From Actinomycetes bacterium (GTDB taxonomy: Bacteria > Actinomycetota > Actinomycetes > Actinomycetales > Demequinaceae), in contig JAEZXC010000094.1 in the NCBI GenBank assembly GCA_023442845.1, forward strand, positions 1 through 60,348: a stretch of 60,348 nucleotides of DNA, given 5' to 3'. This document shows, piece after piece, positions 34,132 through 44,000 of the stretch (position 1 is the stretch's first letter; every line of letters begins with the position of its first letter). The notes beneath the pieces are model-generated. The model was given only the letters and a program-made list of their open reading frames with translations, was not told the origin of the DNA and did not search any database. A program made the position numbers and the translations under genes.

Positions 34132-34956
34132 ATGAGCGCCAATGAAGAGATTGTTCTCGGTGAGGGCGTCGCCATCGATGCGGGAGCCGCGTCGGTGGTG
34201 ATGCGCGCGGGGTCGGGAGCGATCGACGCACTCGTGCTCGGCGTGAGTTTCATCTTCGTCATTCGGATCGCGGAGCCCGTGCTGCGGGTCGCCAATGGCG
34301 GCTTGTACGCCGCCCTCAACATCGCGCTTGTCGTCGTGTGGTTCGTTGTCGTACCCGCGCTCATTGAACTCCTCACGCGCGGCCTCTCTGTGGGCCGTCT
34401 CGCCGTCGGCCTGCGTATCGTCCGCGACGACGGCGGACCCGTGTCGGCGCGTTACGCCTTTGGTCGTGCACTCGTCGGCTTCTTTGAAATCTATGCGACC
34501 GCTGGAATGGTCGCGGTCGCGATGTCCTTCCTCAGCGAGAGAGGCAAGCGTCTCGGCGACATGCTCGTGGGCACGTACTCCATGCGGACGCGCGGGGGAC
34601 GCAAGGCCCTGCCGCCCGTCGTCATGCCCTTCGGCCTCGCGGATTGGGCCCAAAACGCCGACGTACGCCGCCTGCCGGATGGCCTCGCACTGACGGCACG
34701 TCTCTTTCTCGCTCGCGCGAACGAAATGACGCCCGACGCGCGACGCCGCTTTGGCACTGACATCGCGGCCCAGATGGCGCCACTCGTCGCTCCGCCGCCG
34801 CCTGCGGGCACCCACCCCGAGTCATTCATTGCAGCCGTGCTTGCCACACGCCGCGAACGAGAGTATGCAGCCGGGTGGCGAGCGGATCGGGTCAACGCGG
34901 CCGACGCTGAAAGGCTCGCCCGCCTGCCTTACGGCATTCCAGACGCCGCCAACTAG
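34132..34956 (+). CDS. RDD family membrane protein
   Basis: 274 residues. The RDD domain spans about residues 20-155, with Arg and Asp in the first helix region (RAGSGAIDALVLG), two or three membrane segments, RGLSVGRLAVGLRIVRDDG after the second, and GKRLGDMLVGTYSM at its end. A soluble C-terminal tail of about 110 residues follows. Good ribosome-binding site (AAGGAGGG). The RDD-SpoIIM pair flanking MoxR-DUF58 is common in actinobacteria. Function unknown. Confidence 0.9.
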   Translation: MSANEEIVLGEGVAIDAGAASVVMRAGSGAIDALVLGVSFIFVIRIAEPVLRVANGGLYAALNIALVVVWFVVVPALIELLTRGLSVGRLAVGLRIVRDDGGPVSARYAFGRALVGFFEIYATAGMVAVAMSFLSERGKRLGDMLVGTYSMRTRGGRKALPPVVMPFGLADWAQNADVRRLPDGLALTARLFLARANEMTPDARRRFGTDIAAQMAPLVAPPPPAGTHPESFIAAVLATRREREYAAGWRADRVNAADAERLARLPYGIPDAAN

Positions 34957-34964
34957 CGCTGGCT

Positions 34965-36422
34965 TTAGTAGCGGTAGTGGTCGGGCTTGTATGGCCCCTC
35001 AGCGGCGATGCCGATGTAGTCCGCTTGCTCGGTCGTCAACTCGGTGAGGCGCACGCCAAGTGCGCCGAGATGAAGGCGGGCAACCAACTCGTCGAGCACC
35101 TTGGGTAAGCGATACACACCGAGCGGGTAGTCAGCCGTCTTCGTCCACAACTCAATCTGTGCGAGCACCTGATTGGTGAATGAGGTGCTCATCACGAAAG
35201 ACGGGTGACCCGTCGCATTACCGAGGTTCATGAGGCGACCCTCGCTCAGGACGATGACGGAGTGGCCATCGGGGAACGTCCACTCGTCAACCTGCGGTTT
35301 TACCGGTTCACGTTTCGCTCCGGACCGGGCCAGCCCCGCCATATCGATCTCATTGTCAAAATGGCCCACATTGGCGACGATCGCCTTGTCCTTCATTTCG
35401 GCCATGTGCTCGATGCGGATGATGTCTTTGTTTCCCGTGGTGGTGACAAAGAAATCGGCGCGGTCCACGTAGTCCTCGACGCGCGCCACTTCGTAGCCGT
35501 CCATCGCGGCTTGGAGTGCACAAATCGGGTCCACCTCAGACACAACAACGCGGGCACCCTGACCTCGCAGCGCCTCCGCTGCGCCCTTACCAACGTCGCC
35601 ATAGCCGCACACAAACGCGACCTTGCCGCCAATCAATACATCGGTGGCACGGTTGAGGCCATCGGGCAGCGAGTGACGGATGCCGTAACGGTTGTCGAAC
35701 TTTGACTTTGTCACCGAGTCATTGACATTGATTGCGGGGAACAGGAGCTCGCCTCGCGCATGGGCCTGGTCAAGGCGATGGACGCCCGTCGTCGTTTCTT
35801 CTGACACGCCGAGAATGCCTGCGGCCATGCGGGTGAAGCGCGTCGGGTCGGTTGCGAGCGATCGTCGCAGCACGACGCGCATCGCCTCAACCTCGGCGTT
35901 GTACGCGGGGTCTTCCTCTTCAAGTGGCGCGGGCACCGCGCCGACCTTCTCCGCCTTGACACCTTCATGGACAAGAAGGGTGGCGTCACCACCGTCGTCA
36001 AGGATCATCGTGGGTCCGTCGTGACCCGCCCACGTGAGAATCCGGTCGGTGTAGTCCCAGTACTCCGTCAACGTCTCGCCCTTCACGGCAAAGACAGGCA
36101 CCCCGTTGGGCGCCGAGTACGTACCCGGGCCAACGACGATCGCGGCGGCCGCTTCGTCTTGCGTCGAGAAGATGTTGCACGATGCCCACCGCACCTCGGC
36201 ACCCAACGCTGTCAGCGTCTCAATAAGGACGGCAGTCTGGACGGTCATGTGAAGTGAGCCGGCGATGCGAGCGCCGCGAAGCGGCTGCGAGTCGCCGTAC
36301 TCCGCCCGTAGCGCCATAAGGCCTGGCATCTCGACCTCAGCGAGGCGGATCTGAATGCGGCCGGCGGCGGCGAGCGCGAGATCAGCGACGACGTAGTCGA
36401 TACCGTGAACGTCGGTGGTCAT
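34965..36422 (-). CDS. ahcY: Adenosylhomocysteinase
   Basis: 485 residues; hydrolyses S-adenosylhomocysteine to adenosine and homocysteine in the methyl cycle. It carries SLHMTVQTAVLIETLTALGA, WASCNIFSTQDEAAAAI, the insert typical of bacterial enzymes, the NAD-binding FVCGYGDVGKGAAEALRG (near residue 275), GHFDNEID, and the C-terminal KPDHYRY. Its ATG overlaps the CDF transporter stop, so it is expressed from the manB promoter or internally. No SAH riboswitch is present, as there is no leader. Confidence 0.98.
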   Translation of the reverse strand: MTTDVHGIDYVVADLALAAAGRIQIRLAEVEMPGLMALRAEYGDSQPLRGARIAGSLHMTVQTAVLIETLTALGAEVRWASCNIFSTQDEAAAAIVVGPGTYSAPNGVPVFAVKGETLTEYWDYTDRILTWAGHDGPTMILDDGGDATLLVHEGVKAEKVGAVPAPLEEEDPAYNAEVEAMRVVLRRSLATDPTRFTRMAAGILGVSEETTTGVHRLDQAHARGELLFPAINVNDSVTKSKFDNRYGIRHSLPDGLNRATDVLIGGKVAFVCGYGDVGKGAAEALRGQGARVVVSEVDPICALQAAMDGYEVARVEDYVDRADFFVTTTGNKDIIRIEHMAEMKDKAIVANVGHFDNEIDMAGLARSGAKREPVKPQVDEWTFPDGHSVIVLSEGRLMNLGNATGHPSFVMSTSFTNQVLAQIELWTKTADYPLGVYRLPKVLDELVARLHLGALGVRLTELTTEQADYIGIAAEGPYKPDHYRY

Positions 36423-37387
36423 GTCGAGCTCCGTTCTGCGGTGGAGTGGCGCACATCGGGCTCCAGATAAATAAGCCGCGCCTCGGGCACAGCGGTGCGA
36501 ATCGCGGTCTCGGCGTTATTGATCGTCGTGGCAAGCTCCGCGAGCGTCTGAACACCGGGAGCCGCCACCTTGGCCGTCACGAGAATGTCGTCGGGGCCGA
36601 GGTGAAGCGTACGAAGGTGAATGACGTCACCCAAGCCCACCGAAGCCAACGCCGCGTAGATCGCCTCGATGTCCTCGGGGTTGGCGGCCTCACCCACGAG
36701 CATCGACTTTGTCTCCTTGCCGAGAATGAATGCGATCGAGCACAGGAGGATGCCGATCATGGCGGCACCGATGGCGTCCCAGCGGCCATCGCCAGTGGCG
36801 AGCGTCATACTGACGCCAAAGAGCGCAAAGACGAGACCGAGCAGAGCTCCCAAGTCCTCGAGGAGGATGACGGGAAGTTCCGGCGCCTTCGACCGCTGAA
36901 CAAAGCGCCGCCAACTGTGGCCCTCGCGCACCTTGTTCGCCTCGACGATCGCCGTGCGGAATGACCATGTCTCCAGACCAATGGCGACGATGAGCACAAC
37001 AACCGGCACCCAGTGCCACGACTCAATGGGATGGGGATCCGAGAACTTGTGCCATGCCTCGTATAAGGCAAAAAGACCACCGACCGTGAACAACACGATG
37101 GCCACCATAAAGGCGTAGTAGTACCGGTCACGCGCGTAACCAAAGGGGTGCTCTGGAGTTGCGTCGCGGCGGGCCCGTTTCACGCCGACAAGCAGCAACA
37201 CCTGGTTGCCTGCGTCGGCCACGGAGTGAATCGCCTCGGCAAGCATTGAGGACGCGCCGGTGAGAATAAAGGCGATGAACTTCGTGATCGCGATGCCGGT
37301 GTTAGCGAGGAGCGCGGCAATCACCGCCTTGGTTCCATGCCCGGCTTCGTGGTGGGGCTGCTCATGGCCCGCATCCGTCTTGCTCAT
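36419..37387 (-). CDS. Cation diffusion facilitator family transporter
   Basis: 322 residues. A His-rich N-terminus (HEQPHHEAGHG) precedes six membrane segments. The metal site in the second helix reads SSMLAEAIHSVADAGNQ, and the related HxxxD motif of the fifth helix is present only in loose form (DGRWDAIGAAMIGILL). A cytoplasmic C-terminal domain (EDIEAIYAALASVGLGDVIHLRTLHLGPDDILVTAKVA) follows. Likely exports zinc or another divalent metal. In an overlapping operon with manB and ahcY. Confidence 0.92.
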   Translation of the reverse strand: MSKTDAGHEQPHHEAGHGTKAVIAALLANTGIAITKFIAFILTGASSMLAEAIHSVADAGNQVLLLVGVKRARRDATPEHPFGYARDRYYYAFMVAIVLFTVGGLFALYEAWHKFSDPHPIESWHWVPVVVLIVAIGLETWSFRTAIVEANKVREGHSWRRFVQRSKAPELPVILLEDLGALLGLVFALFGVSMTLATGDGRWDAIGAAMIGILLCSIAFILGKETKSMLVGEAANPEDIEAIYAALASVGLGDVIHLRTLHLGPDDILVTAKVAAPGVQTLAELATTINNAETAIRTAVPEARLIYLEPDVRHSTAERSST

Positions 37388-38805
37388 GCACCCTCCCGAA
37401 TCACGGCGAGTGCCTCATCGCGGACTCGCTCCATCACTGCCTTGTCCTCCGCTTCGACATTGAGCCGAAGGAGCGGCTCCGTGTTGGAACCACGCACATT
37501 GAACCACCAGCGCTCTCCGTCAGCAGGCCAATGCGTGAAGGTGAGGCCATCGAGCTCGTCGACGTCAACGCCGTCCTTGGCGAAAGCCGCGCGCACACGA
37601 CTGAGCGACTCGGCAACCGAGGTGACGGTCGAGTTGATTTCGCCCGAGGCTGGGTACGGGTCGTAGGTGCTGAGCAGGTGAGACAGCGACGACTCCTGCT
37701 CACCCAGAGCGGCGAGAACATGCATCGCTGCGACCATTCCGGAATCCGCGAAGAAGAAGTCACGAAAGTAGAAGTGAGCTGAATGCTCTCCACCAAATAC
37801 AGCGTCGAGGGACGCCATCTGTGCCTTGATATTCGAGTGGCCCACCTTGGAGCGCACAACGTGTGCTCCGGCAGCGCCCAACTGCTCGGGCACTGCTCGC
37901 GACGAGATGAGGTTGTGAAGCACCGTTGGTTGCTTGCCTGCGGCAATCTCGCGCGCCGCCTCGCGCAGCCCAACGAGGCACGTGATCGCACTCGCCCGCA
38001 CCACCTCGCCTCGCTCGTCGATCACAAAGCAGCGATCCGCGTCCCCATCAAAGGCAAGCCCGAGATCGGCACCGTGTTCCCGCACCGCTGCTTGCAGGTC
38101 GCGCAGATTCTTTTCCTCGAGCGGGTTCGCCTCGTGATGGGGGAACGTGCCGTCGAGTTCGAAGTACAACGGGATCACCGTCAGCGGCAATGCCGGAAGC
38201 CCAGCCGCGGTGCCGAGTACTGCGGGCACCGTGTGGCCCGCCATCGCATTCGCAGCGTCAACCACCACGGTGAGCGGTCGAATCTCCTCAAGGGGCACGA
38301 GCGAGCGCACAAAGGCCGCGTACTCCCCCAGCATGTCGCGCGTGCTCAAGGTGCCCGCAGCGTCGGCCTCGTCGAAGCCATCGACAACGTACCGAGCCGC
38401 GAGCTCACGCACCGCGCCCAAACCCGAGTCTTCGCCCACCGCGCGAGCGCGGGCACGGCACAACTTCATCCCGTTGTATTCCGCCGGATTGTGGCTCGCC
38501 GTCACCATGATGCCGGGGCAATCGAGCACGCCAGACGCGTGATAGAGCCCATCGGTTGAGCACAGCCCGATCGAGACGACATCCACCCCGCGGGCCAGCA
38601 AGCCCTCGGCCGCAGCCGCGACGAGGCCCGGCGAACTGTCTCGCATGTCATGACCGACGACCACCGTGGTCGCTCCCTCGGGCAGTACCACGGCGTCCGC
38701 AAAGGCGGCGCCGATCGCGCGAGCGAGGCGCGGGGTCACCTCGGAATCAACGAGACCGCGAATGTCATAGGACTTGATGATGGAGCTGAGGTCTGGGTAC
38801 GTCAC
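37384..38805 (-). CDS. manB: Phosphomannomutase/phosphoglucomutase
   Basis: 473 residues; interconverts mannose 6- and 1-phosphate for GDP-mannose and wall glycans. Active-site Ser in MVTASHNPAEYNGMKLC (near residue 105), metal loop LAFDGDADRCFV (near 250), sugar loop GGEHSAHFYFRD (near 336), and phosphate-binding RGSNTEPLLRLNVEAED at the C-terminus. GTG at 38805 has TAGGCT (38812-38817 on the minus strand) 6 bp before it, giving a leaderless mRNA. First gene of manB-CDF-ahcY. Its order relative to DUF3499 and whiB2 matches Rv3257c-Rv3260c. Confidence 0.96.
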   Translation of the reverse strand: MTYPDLSSIIKSYDIRGLVDSEVTPRLARAIGAAFADAVVLPEGATTVVVGHDMRDSSPGLVAAAAEGLLARGVDVVSIGLCSTDGLYHASGVLDCPGIMVTASHNPAEYNGMKLCRARARAVGEDSGLGAVRELAARYVVDGFDEADAAGTLSTRDMLGEYAAFVRSLVPLEEIRPLTVVVDAANAMAGHTVPAVLGTAAGLPALPLTVIPLYFELDGTFPHHEANPLEEKNLRDLQAAVREHGADLGLAFDGDADRCFVIDERGEVVRASAITCLVGLREAAREIAAGKQPTVLHNLISSRAVPEQLGAAGAHVVRSKVGHSNIKAQMASLDAVFGGEHSAHFYFRDFFFADSGMVAAMHVLAALGEQESSLSHLLSTYDPYPASGEINSTVTSVAESLSRVRAAFAKDGVDVDELDGLTFTHWPADGERWWFNVRGSNTEPLLRLNVEAEDKAVMERVRDEALAVIREGA

Positions 38806-38820
38806 GGCGCAAGCCTAGCC

Positions 38821-38836
38821 ATGCGCACGTGCGCAT
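38821..38836. promoter_or_regulatory. 16-bp perfect palindrome upstream of manB
   Basis: ATGCGCACGTGCGCAT is a perfect palindrome. It lies 16-31 bp before the manB start, directly upstream of the predicted -10 (38812-38817), where a bound protein would block or contact RNA polymerase. It also lies 5 bp beyond the DUF3499 stop. Confidence 0.5.
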
Positions 38837-38840
38837 GAGG

Positions 38841-39218
38841 TCACGGTGATTCCGAGCCCACCACCCGCAGATGCCCGCGGCGCGGCTCGGACGCCAGCGG
38901 CGGTTCCGGCGCATATGCGGGATATGGCGCGGCCTCGATATTGGTCGGCCGGCCAGCCTCGCGTACGGCACGCGCGAGAGCGTCAAGGTCATCGTCAGAC
39001 GGGCCCGCTTCTTCGTACTCCTGCTGGATGTGCACAACGTCCCATCCCCGCGGCGCCGTAAACGCTTGGGCGTGAGCGGCGCACAGGTCGTAACAGTGTG
39101 GCTCTGCATGCGTCGACAATTGGCCGACGACCACCGTCGAATCCGCGTACACATAGGTAAGCGTTGCCGCTGCGGGACGCGAACACGCCGTCTTGGTGCA
39201 CTGCCGGGACACGATCAC
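38841..39218 (-). CDS. DUF3499 family protein
   Basis: 125 residues. Two Cys pairs (CTKTAC at residues 7-12; CYDLCAAH near 42-49) suggest a zinc ribbon. The last third is a low-complexity tail. It is the actinobacterial DUF3499 family (Rv3258c), always found between manB and the metallopeptidase-like gene. GTG at 39218 is supported by TACGGT (39225-39230 on the minus strand), 6 bp upstream, which implies a leaderless transcript; GTG at 39212 is the alternative. Confidence 0.88.
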   Translation of the reverse strand: MIVSRQCTKTACSRPAAATLTYVYADSTVVVGQLSTHAEPHCYDLCAAHAQAFTAPRGWDVVHIQQEYEEAGPSDDDLDALARAVREAGRPTNIEAAPYPAYAPEPPLASEPRRGHLRVVGSESP

Positions 39219-39289
39219 ACAACGACCGTACCTGGCGAGTTTGCGCTTGCTGGGCCACCACGCCGAGCGGCCGACGCTAGGGTCGGCTT

Positions 39290-39691
39290 ATGAGGAAAGA
39301 CGTCCACGGTCGCGGCCTGAGGAGGCCCCTCTTGCCTCCGGCGCTTCCCGGTTATCGCACGCGTGCGGAGCGATTCGACGAACTTGTGGCCGACCTCTCG
39401 GAGCGTCTCGGTTCGCGGTGGTCCTCTCGATGGGGCACGCTCGAGTTTGGGGTTGAAGATGTCCCTGCGTCCGACCCATCGCCGTGGGAGCGCGGCGTGC
39501 CCCTCGGGCGCGTCTTTCCAGGAGAGTACGGCGCAGCAACACGGGTCGTGCTGTATCGACGTCCTATCGAGCAGCGAGCATCAGACGATGAGCTCGCCCT
39601 TCTTGTCCGCGACATCCTTGCCGAGCAGGTCGGACATCTCTTGGGCCTGCGCCCGGACGAGGTAGACCCGACGTACGGAACCGATGCGTGA
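39290..39691 (+). CDS. Metallopeptidase-family protein without HExxH
   Basis: 133 residues, homologous to Rv3259 and the zincin-like family formerly DUF1025. The fold-defining segments are present (VVLYRRPIEQRASDDELALLVRDILAEQVGHLLGL), but the place of HExxH reads AEQVGH. The first His and Glu are not in register, so zinc-protease activity is unlikely. TAGGGT (39278-39283) sits 6 bp before the ATG, so the gene is probably leaderless. Divergent from DUF3499 with a 71-bp spacer. Confidence 0.82.
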   Translation: MRKDVHGRGLRRPLLPPALPGYRTRAERFDELVADLSERLGSRWSSRWGTLEFGVEDVPASDPSPWERGVPLGRVFPGEYGAATRVVLYRRPIEQRASDDELALLVRDILAEQVGHLLGLRPDEVDPTYGTDA

Positions 39692-39718
39692 CGGCCTGCC
39701 AACTGCGCGTGTTCTCGC

Positions 39719-41047
39719 TTAGGGCACTGGCACATACGGCCGCGGCGCCACCGTGGCCTCCAGTGCGTTGTCGGAGGGCCGCATCGGCATGACAGAGGCG
39801 ATAAATCCCGTGTCGCTCGCCATGACGACGCTCCACGCCACGTCGCCCTCGATCGTGACAACGGTTCCGGCGGGCGCGTCGAGTTCGATCCACTGGATCG
39901 TGCGCGCCCCCACCGAGCCGGTGGTGATGATGCGACCGTCGACATCCGCGACATTGACCGTTGTCGCGTACGGCGAGTAGGCGGCAATCCGTGCACCCTC
40001 GGCTGGCACAACAGCCACCTGCACGTCGGGGCTCATCGCCACAGCCGGCACCCAGGTCGCATCGGAGGCGACGTCGCCTTCCAAACCTTCATCTGCGAGA
40101 CGCGTCATCACAGTGCGCGCCGCAGCGAATACGGGTGCGTCCGCCGTGATCTCAAGTGCTCCCAACGCCGATACAGGCACGGCGAGATCCGACACCACCC
40201 CGGGCTCCAACGTGATGCCCGTTCCCGTTGACCATGGTTCAACCCCGCGCTGAGAGACGAGCATCGCATCAACGCGCGCACCTTCGGGGGCCATCAAGCG
40301 CAGGGTGACCGTCGCGTCGTGACCATCGAGTCCCACTCCCGGAATGACGAGCCTCTCACCCGCCGCGCTCGGCCCGACCCACGAGGTCCCTGCGGGTTGG
40401 AAGCCGTCGAGTCGCGAGTCTTGCAGAGCCGCTGCGACCCCTGGACCCGTCGCGGCGACGTGCACAACAAGCGAGGACTGGGACGCCGCGATCGACTCGA
40501 TAAGCCGGTCGGTTTGCGAACCAGCGGCAACCGGCACCACAAATGTGTTGTCAATTGCGCCGAGTGGTCCATACAACGTGACAGTGACCTCTGAGGGCGC
40601 CGTGGAGGGATTGGTCAGCACCAGTCGAGCGCTCGAGCCGAGAGCGGTCGATCCGCCAACGAGCCACTGCTCGGCAGCGGGCGCGGTGCACGTGAGCGCA
40701 GCCCATCCCGCGATGTCACCGTCAGCGATTCGCTCCACTTGCGCGCCGACGATTGCATCCATCGCGACGCCGTCACCGGTGACCCGCTGCGCGCCGGGCG
40801 AATAGGAATTGATCGTGCGGATCGTCGGCTCCGATGCCAGGTCTCCTCCCGACCCCACGTCACCAACGGGTACGGCCTGCGGGCCGGGGCATGCGACAAC
40901 GGGCGCAGGCGGCTCGACTGAAAAAGTCTGAGGAGCCGCACTGTCAATGCCCGGGGTGCTCACGACCGCGAGCGCGGTACCGCCACCGGCAACAACGGCA
41001 AGTGCGACGACACGTCCAGCAATCACACGGCGTAGCGACGAGCTCAT
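39719..41047 (-). CDS. DUF5719 family secreted/membrane-anchored protein
   Basis: 442 residues. One N-terminal hydrophobic segment (VIAGRVVALAVVAGGGTALAVV, about 8-29) acts as a signal anchor. The rest is extracytoplasmic and beta-rich, with immunoglobulin-like stretches such as RLVLTNPSTAPSEVTVTLYGP. DUF5719 genes of actinobacteria follow a large glycosyltransferase, as here (4-bp overlap). A role in the cell envelope is inferred from this partnership; no catalytic motif is visible. Confidence 0.85.
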   Translation of the reverse strand: MSSSLRRVIAGRVVALAVVAGGGTALAVVSTPGIDSAAPQTFSVEPPAPVVACPGPQAVPVGDVGSGGDLASEPTIRTINSYSPGAQRVTGDGVAMDAIVGAQVERIADGDIAGWAALTCTAPAAEQWLVGGSTALGSSARLVLTNPSTAPSEVTVTLYGPLGAIDNTFVVPVAAGSQTDRLIESIAASQSSLVVHVAATGPGVAAALQDSRLDGFQPAGTSWVGPSAAGERLVIPGVGLDGHDATVTLRLMAPEGARVDAMLVSQRGVEPWSTGTGITLEPGVVSDLAVPVSALGALEITADAPVFAAARTVMTRLADEGLEGDVASDATWVPAVAMSPDVQVAVVPAEGARIAAYSPYATTVNVADVDGRIITTGSVGARTIQWIELDAPAGTVVTIEGDVAWSVVMASDTGFIASVMPMRPSDNALEATVAPRPYVPVP

Positions 41048-44000
41048 GGCGTCACCTCCCGCGAGCGACGCAATGGAATCGAACCGATGAGCGCCCAAGT
41101 CAGCGCAATCGCGCTCGCCCACCACCACCAGCGGTGAACGGGATCGCGATACACAAACGTCACCTTGCTCGCATCCGCCGGGACCTCAAAGACCGCTCGG
41201 CCCCATGTGTCGTCGGCCCGCACGAGCGCGGCGCCGTCTGCCGAGGCGGACCACCCAGCGGAATCTGGCACGGCGATCACGAGTTTGCCGCCGGATTGCG
41301 GCGGGCTGTGCGTCCCGCCGTCAGTGGCGCTGGCTGGCACGACAACGCGCTCGCCGTCCGCAGTCTCGATCCATGCCCGCGACACGCGGTCGCCCGCCAG
41401 TCGGTACGTTTGGCCACGCTCGGAGCCGCTCGCCAACGTCACGTGCGGGTTTTGGCTGAGGGCGCTTTGCGCACTCTCCGCTCCCGGCGCGAGGACGATG
41501 GTGCCGATGCCCCACTCACGCAACGCGCCGAGGTCGGCGGCGGGTGAGGTGCTCGCTGCGGCGACCGTCTGGGCGATGTCGGCGATGTCGGCGCTCTCAC
41601 CACCGCCTGAAAGAGGCGCTCCATCCGGACCACGTTGCGCGCGGCCCAGCACGAGTGTCGCTCCATCGTGGGCGAGGACGTCATATGCGATTGAGCCGTC
41701 AGCGTTCTCGCTCAACACGAGGACGCGTTGGTGCTGAGTGCCTTCCTGATCAAGTGGCACTGCAAGAGGAAGCACGCCAGCGTCGGCAGTGGTGACGGTG
41801 CCGCGAGGCGCGTCAGGCAAGGCAAGGAGCACCACGACCGCCAACGTGGAACCCGCCGCAACGGTGGCCGCTCCCGCCGCTAAGGTGCGCGCCGTGGCAA
41901 ATCGACGGCCTTCGGTCTTCATCACGACACCATGCGCCGACAGCGCCGCGACAAGCGCACCAAGTGCCACGACCGATGACCCGGTACCAGGCCAGCCAGA
42001 AATGGCGTCGCGGCCAGCCCCGTCACTCCATGCGGCCGTGGCATGTGCGGACCACGCCGCGATGGCGAGTCCAATGCCGATCAGCGCAACTCCCCACGCG
42101 GCCGGCCGCTGCGCGGGGCGCGATGCAAGCGCGGCAATTGCGCACAAGAACAACGCGACGGCGGCGACAGCGCCAAGCGGCCACGCATTGCCGAGATCGC
42201 TTGACCAGCGAGCAGGATCAGCAAAACCAAGAGCGGTACGCCACACATCGCCACGGAAGGTTTCGCCCGGACCAGGTTCGCGGGCGAGAACCGACAGCGC
42301 AATACCTGGGTGCGCGGCGTGACGCAGGCCGGCAACGAGTCCGGGAAGCCCGACGACGAGCGGAACAGCGGCCAGTGACATCAGTCGCCAGCGGTGGCGC
42401 CCCGCGCGCAAGGCGAGCGCAATGACAACGCCGAGAGTGGGCACGAGAAGCACCGGTTGGGCCACGGTCGCGGCGGTGAGGGCGAGGGAACCAGCGAGCG
42501 CGGCAGACGGTGACGGGCCTGGCGCGGGCCGCTCTTCGCGTCCGCCGATGAGTTCACCGCGACGCCATCCCGCCGCACGCGCGATCGCGACAACCGCACA
42601 GCCGAGCATGATGTGCGCAATAACAGGGCCAATGCGCGCATCGAGCACTGCGCCTATGAATGGTGGCCAGAGGCCCCATACGACCGCGGCAGCAAGGCGC
42701 ACCCAGGGGGCGCGTGTCGCGTGGCCCGCTGCCCACCAACCAATCAGCATGGCCATCAGCGGTGCCGCCGCAAGCAAGGCGGCGATGCCGAGACGGGTAC
42801 CGCCCGGCGCAATGGCAGCCGGAAGCATGAGGCCCGCGTAGGCGCCATCGATCGCGGGAACCCCAAAGCCGATCTCGTTCCACCCGCTCCACGCCGCTTT
42901 CCACACATCGCCGAGCGCGATATCGGTGACGCCAGTGCCGGGTGAAACAAGCATCCTGCCCGACAGCACCTCGCTCATCCATCGCGACGCGAGCACTGCG
43001 GATGCGGCGAGGCCGATGAGGGCGGTGACAAGCAACGACAAGCGGTGGCGAGCACGCGCCCGTTCAATTTCGGCGCGCACCATCTCGCTCGGAATGCGCT
43101 CGGCTCGCGCACGCTCGATTGTGCCGAGCTCGCGCTGACGTACGGCATCAAGCACCTGCATTGGCTTCGCGAACAGACGCGCTTCGATCCGGCCGGTGGC
43201 TCCGACGCGGCGGTGGGCACGCGCCGACGCCCCGATCGCCGGAACACGGGCGATGAGCGCGGGCACCACCCGCAGTTCCGCGAGCGCAGTCCGGGGTGAG
43301 TTCTGTGCGAGCCGGACAGCGAAGCGGAGCACGACGCTCAGGGGAAGGAGGACGACGAGCACTGGCACCAGCCACCATGGCGCCCATGCGAAGGCGTGAT
43401 GCCATTCACTCGTGCGCCGAACCGCATGAGTGCTCACGCGCCCGCGACGCCTTGTTCTCAAGCCGTATAACGACTCTTGCGCGTGCCGCACCCGTACCTC
43501 CGGCGCGAGCACCACGTCCCAGCCCGCCGCCCACGCGCGTCGGCAGAATTCGACGGACTCCCCAAACCCGTCGTATCCGACATCGAGACCGCCCACGCTG
43601 TCCCAGGCGGACCGGCGCACAAGCGCGCCACCAAGCGACACCGCCATGACGTCTTCGCGCCAGTCGTGCTGCCCTTGATCGACATCGTCCTCGACGACCA
43701 GCGGGATCCGTCGCGCACCCAAGCGAGACACCGTTGTGCCCATCGACACCAACCGGGACGTGTCACGCCATCGGACATGCGCCGGGCCGACAACGGCGGC
43801 ACGTGGGCGCTTTGAGGCTGTCGCAATCAACCGGCCGAGGGCGCCCTTGTCGGGGGCAGTGTCATCGTGCAACAGCCAAATGAGTTCGTCATCGCGCGCA
43901 GGTTGGGACGTCACCGCCTCGTTGAGCGCGGCGGCAAAGGTCGACTCGCTCGTGCGAGTGAGCGTGACGGCCAGGTCAGGCGGGGTAGCGATATCTGCAT

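Noticed and set aside
36419..36425. Possible SAH riboswitch before ahcY
   Set aside because: ahcY overlaps the preceding gene by 4 bp, so there is no untranslated leader in which a riboswitch could lie.
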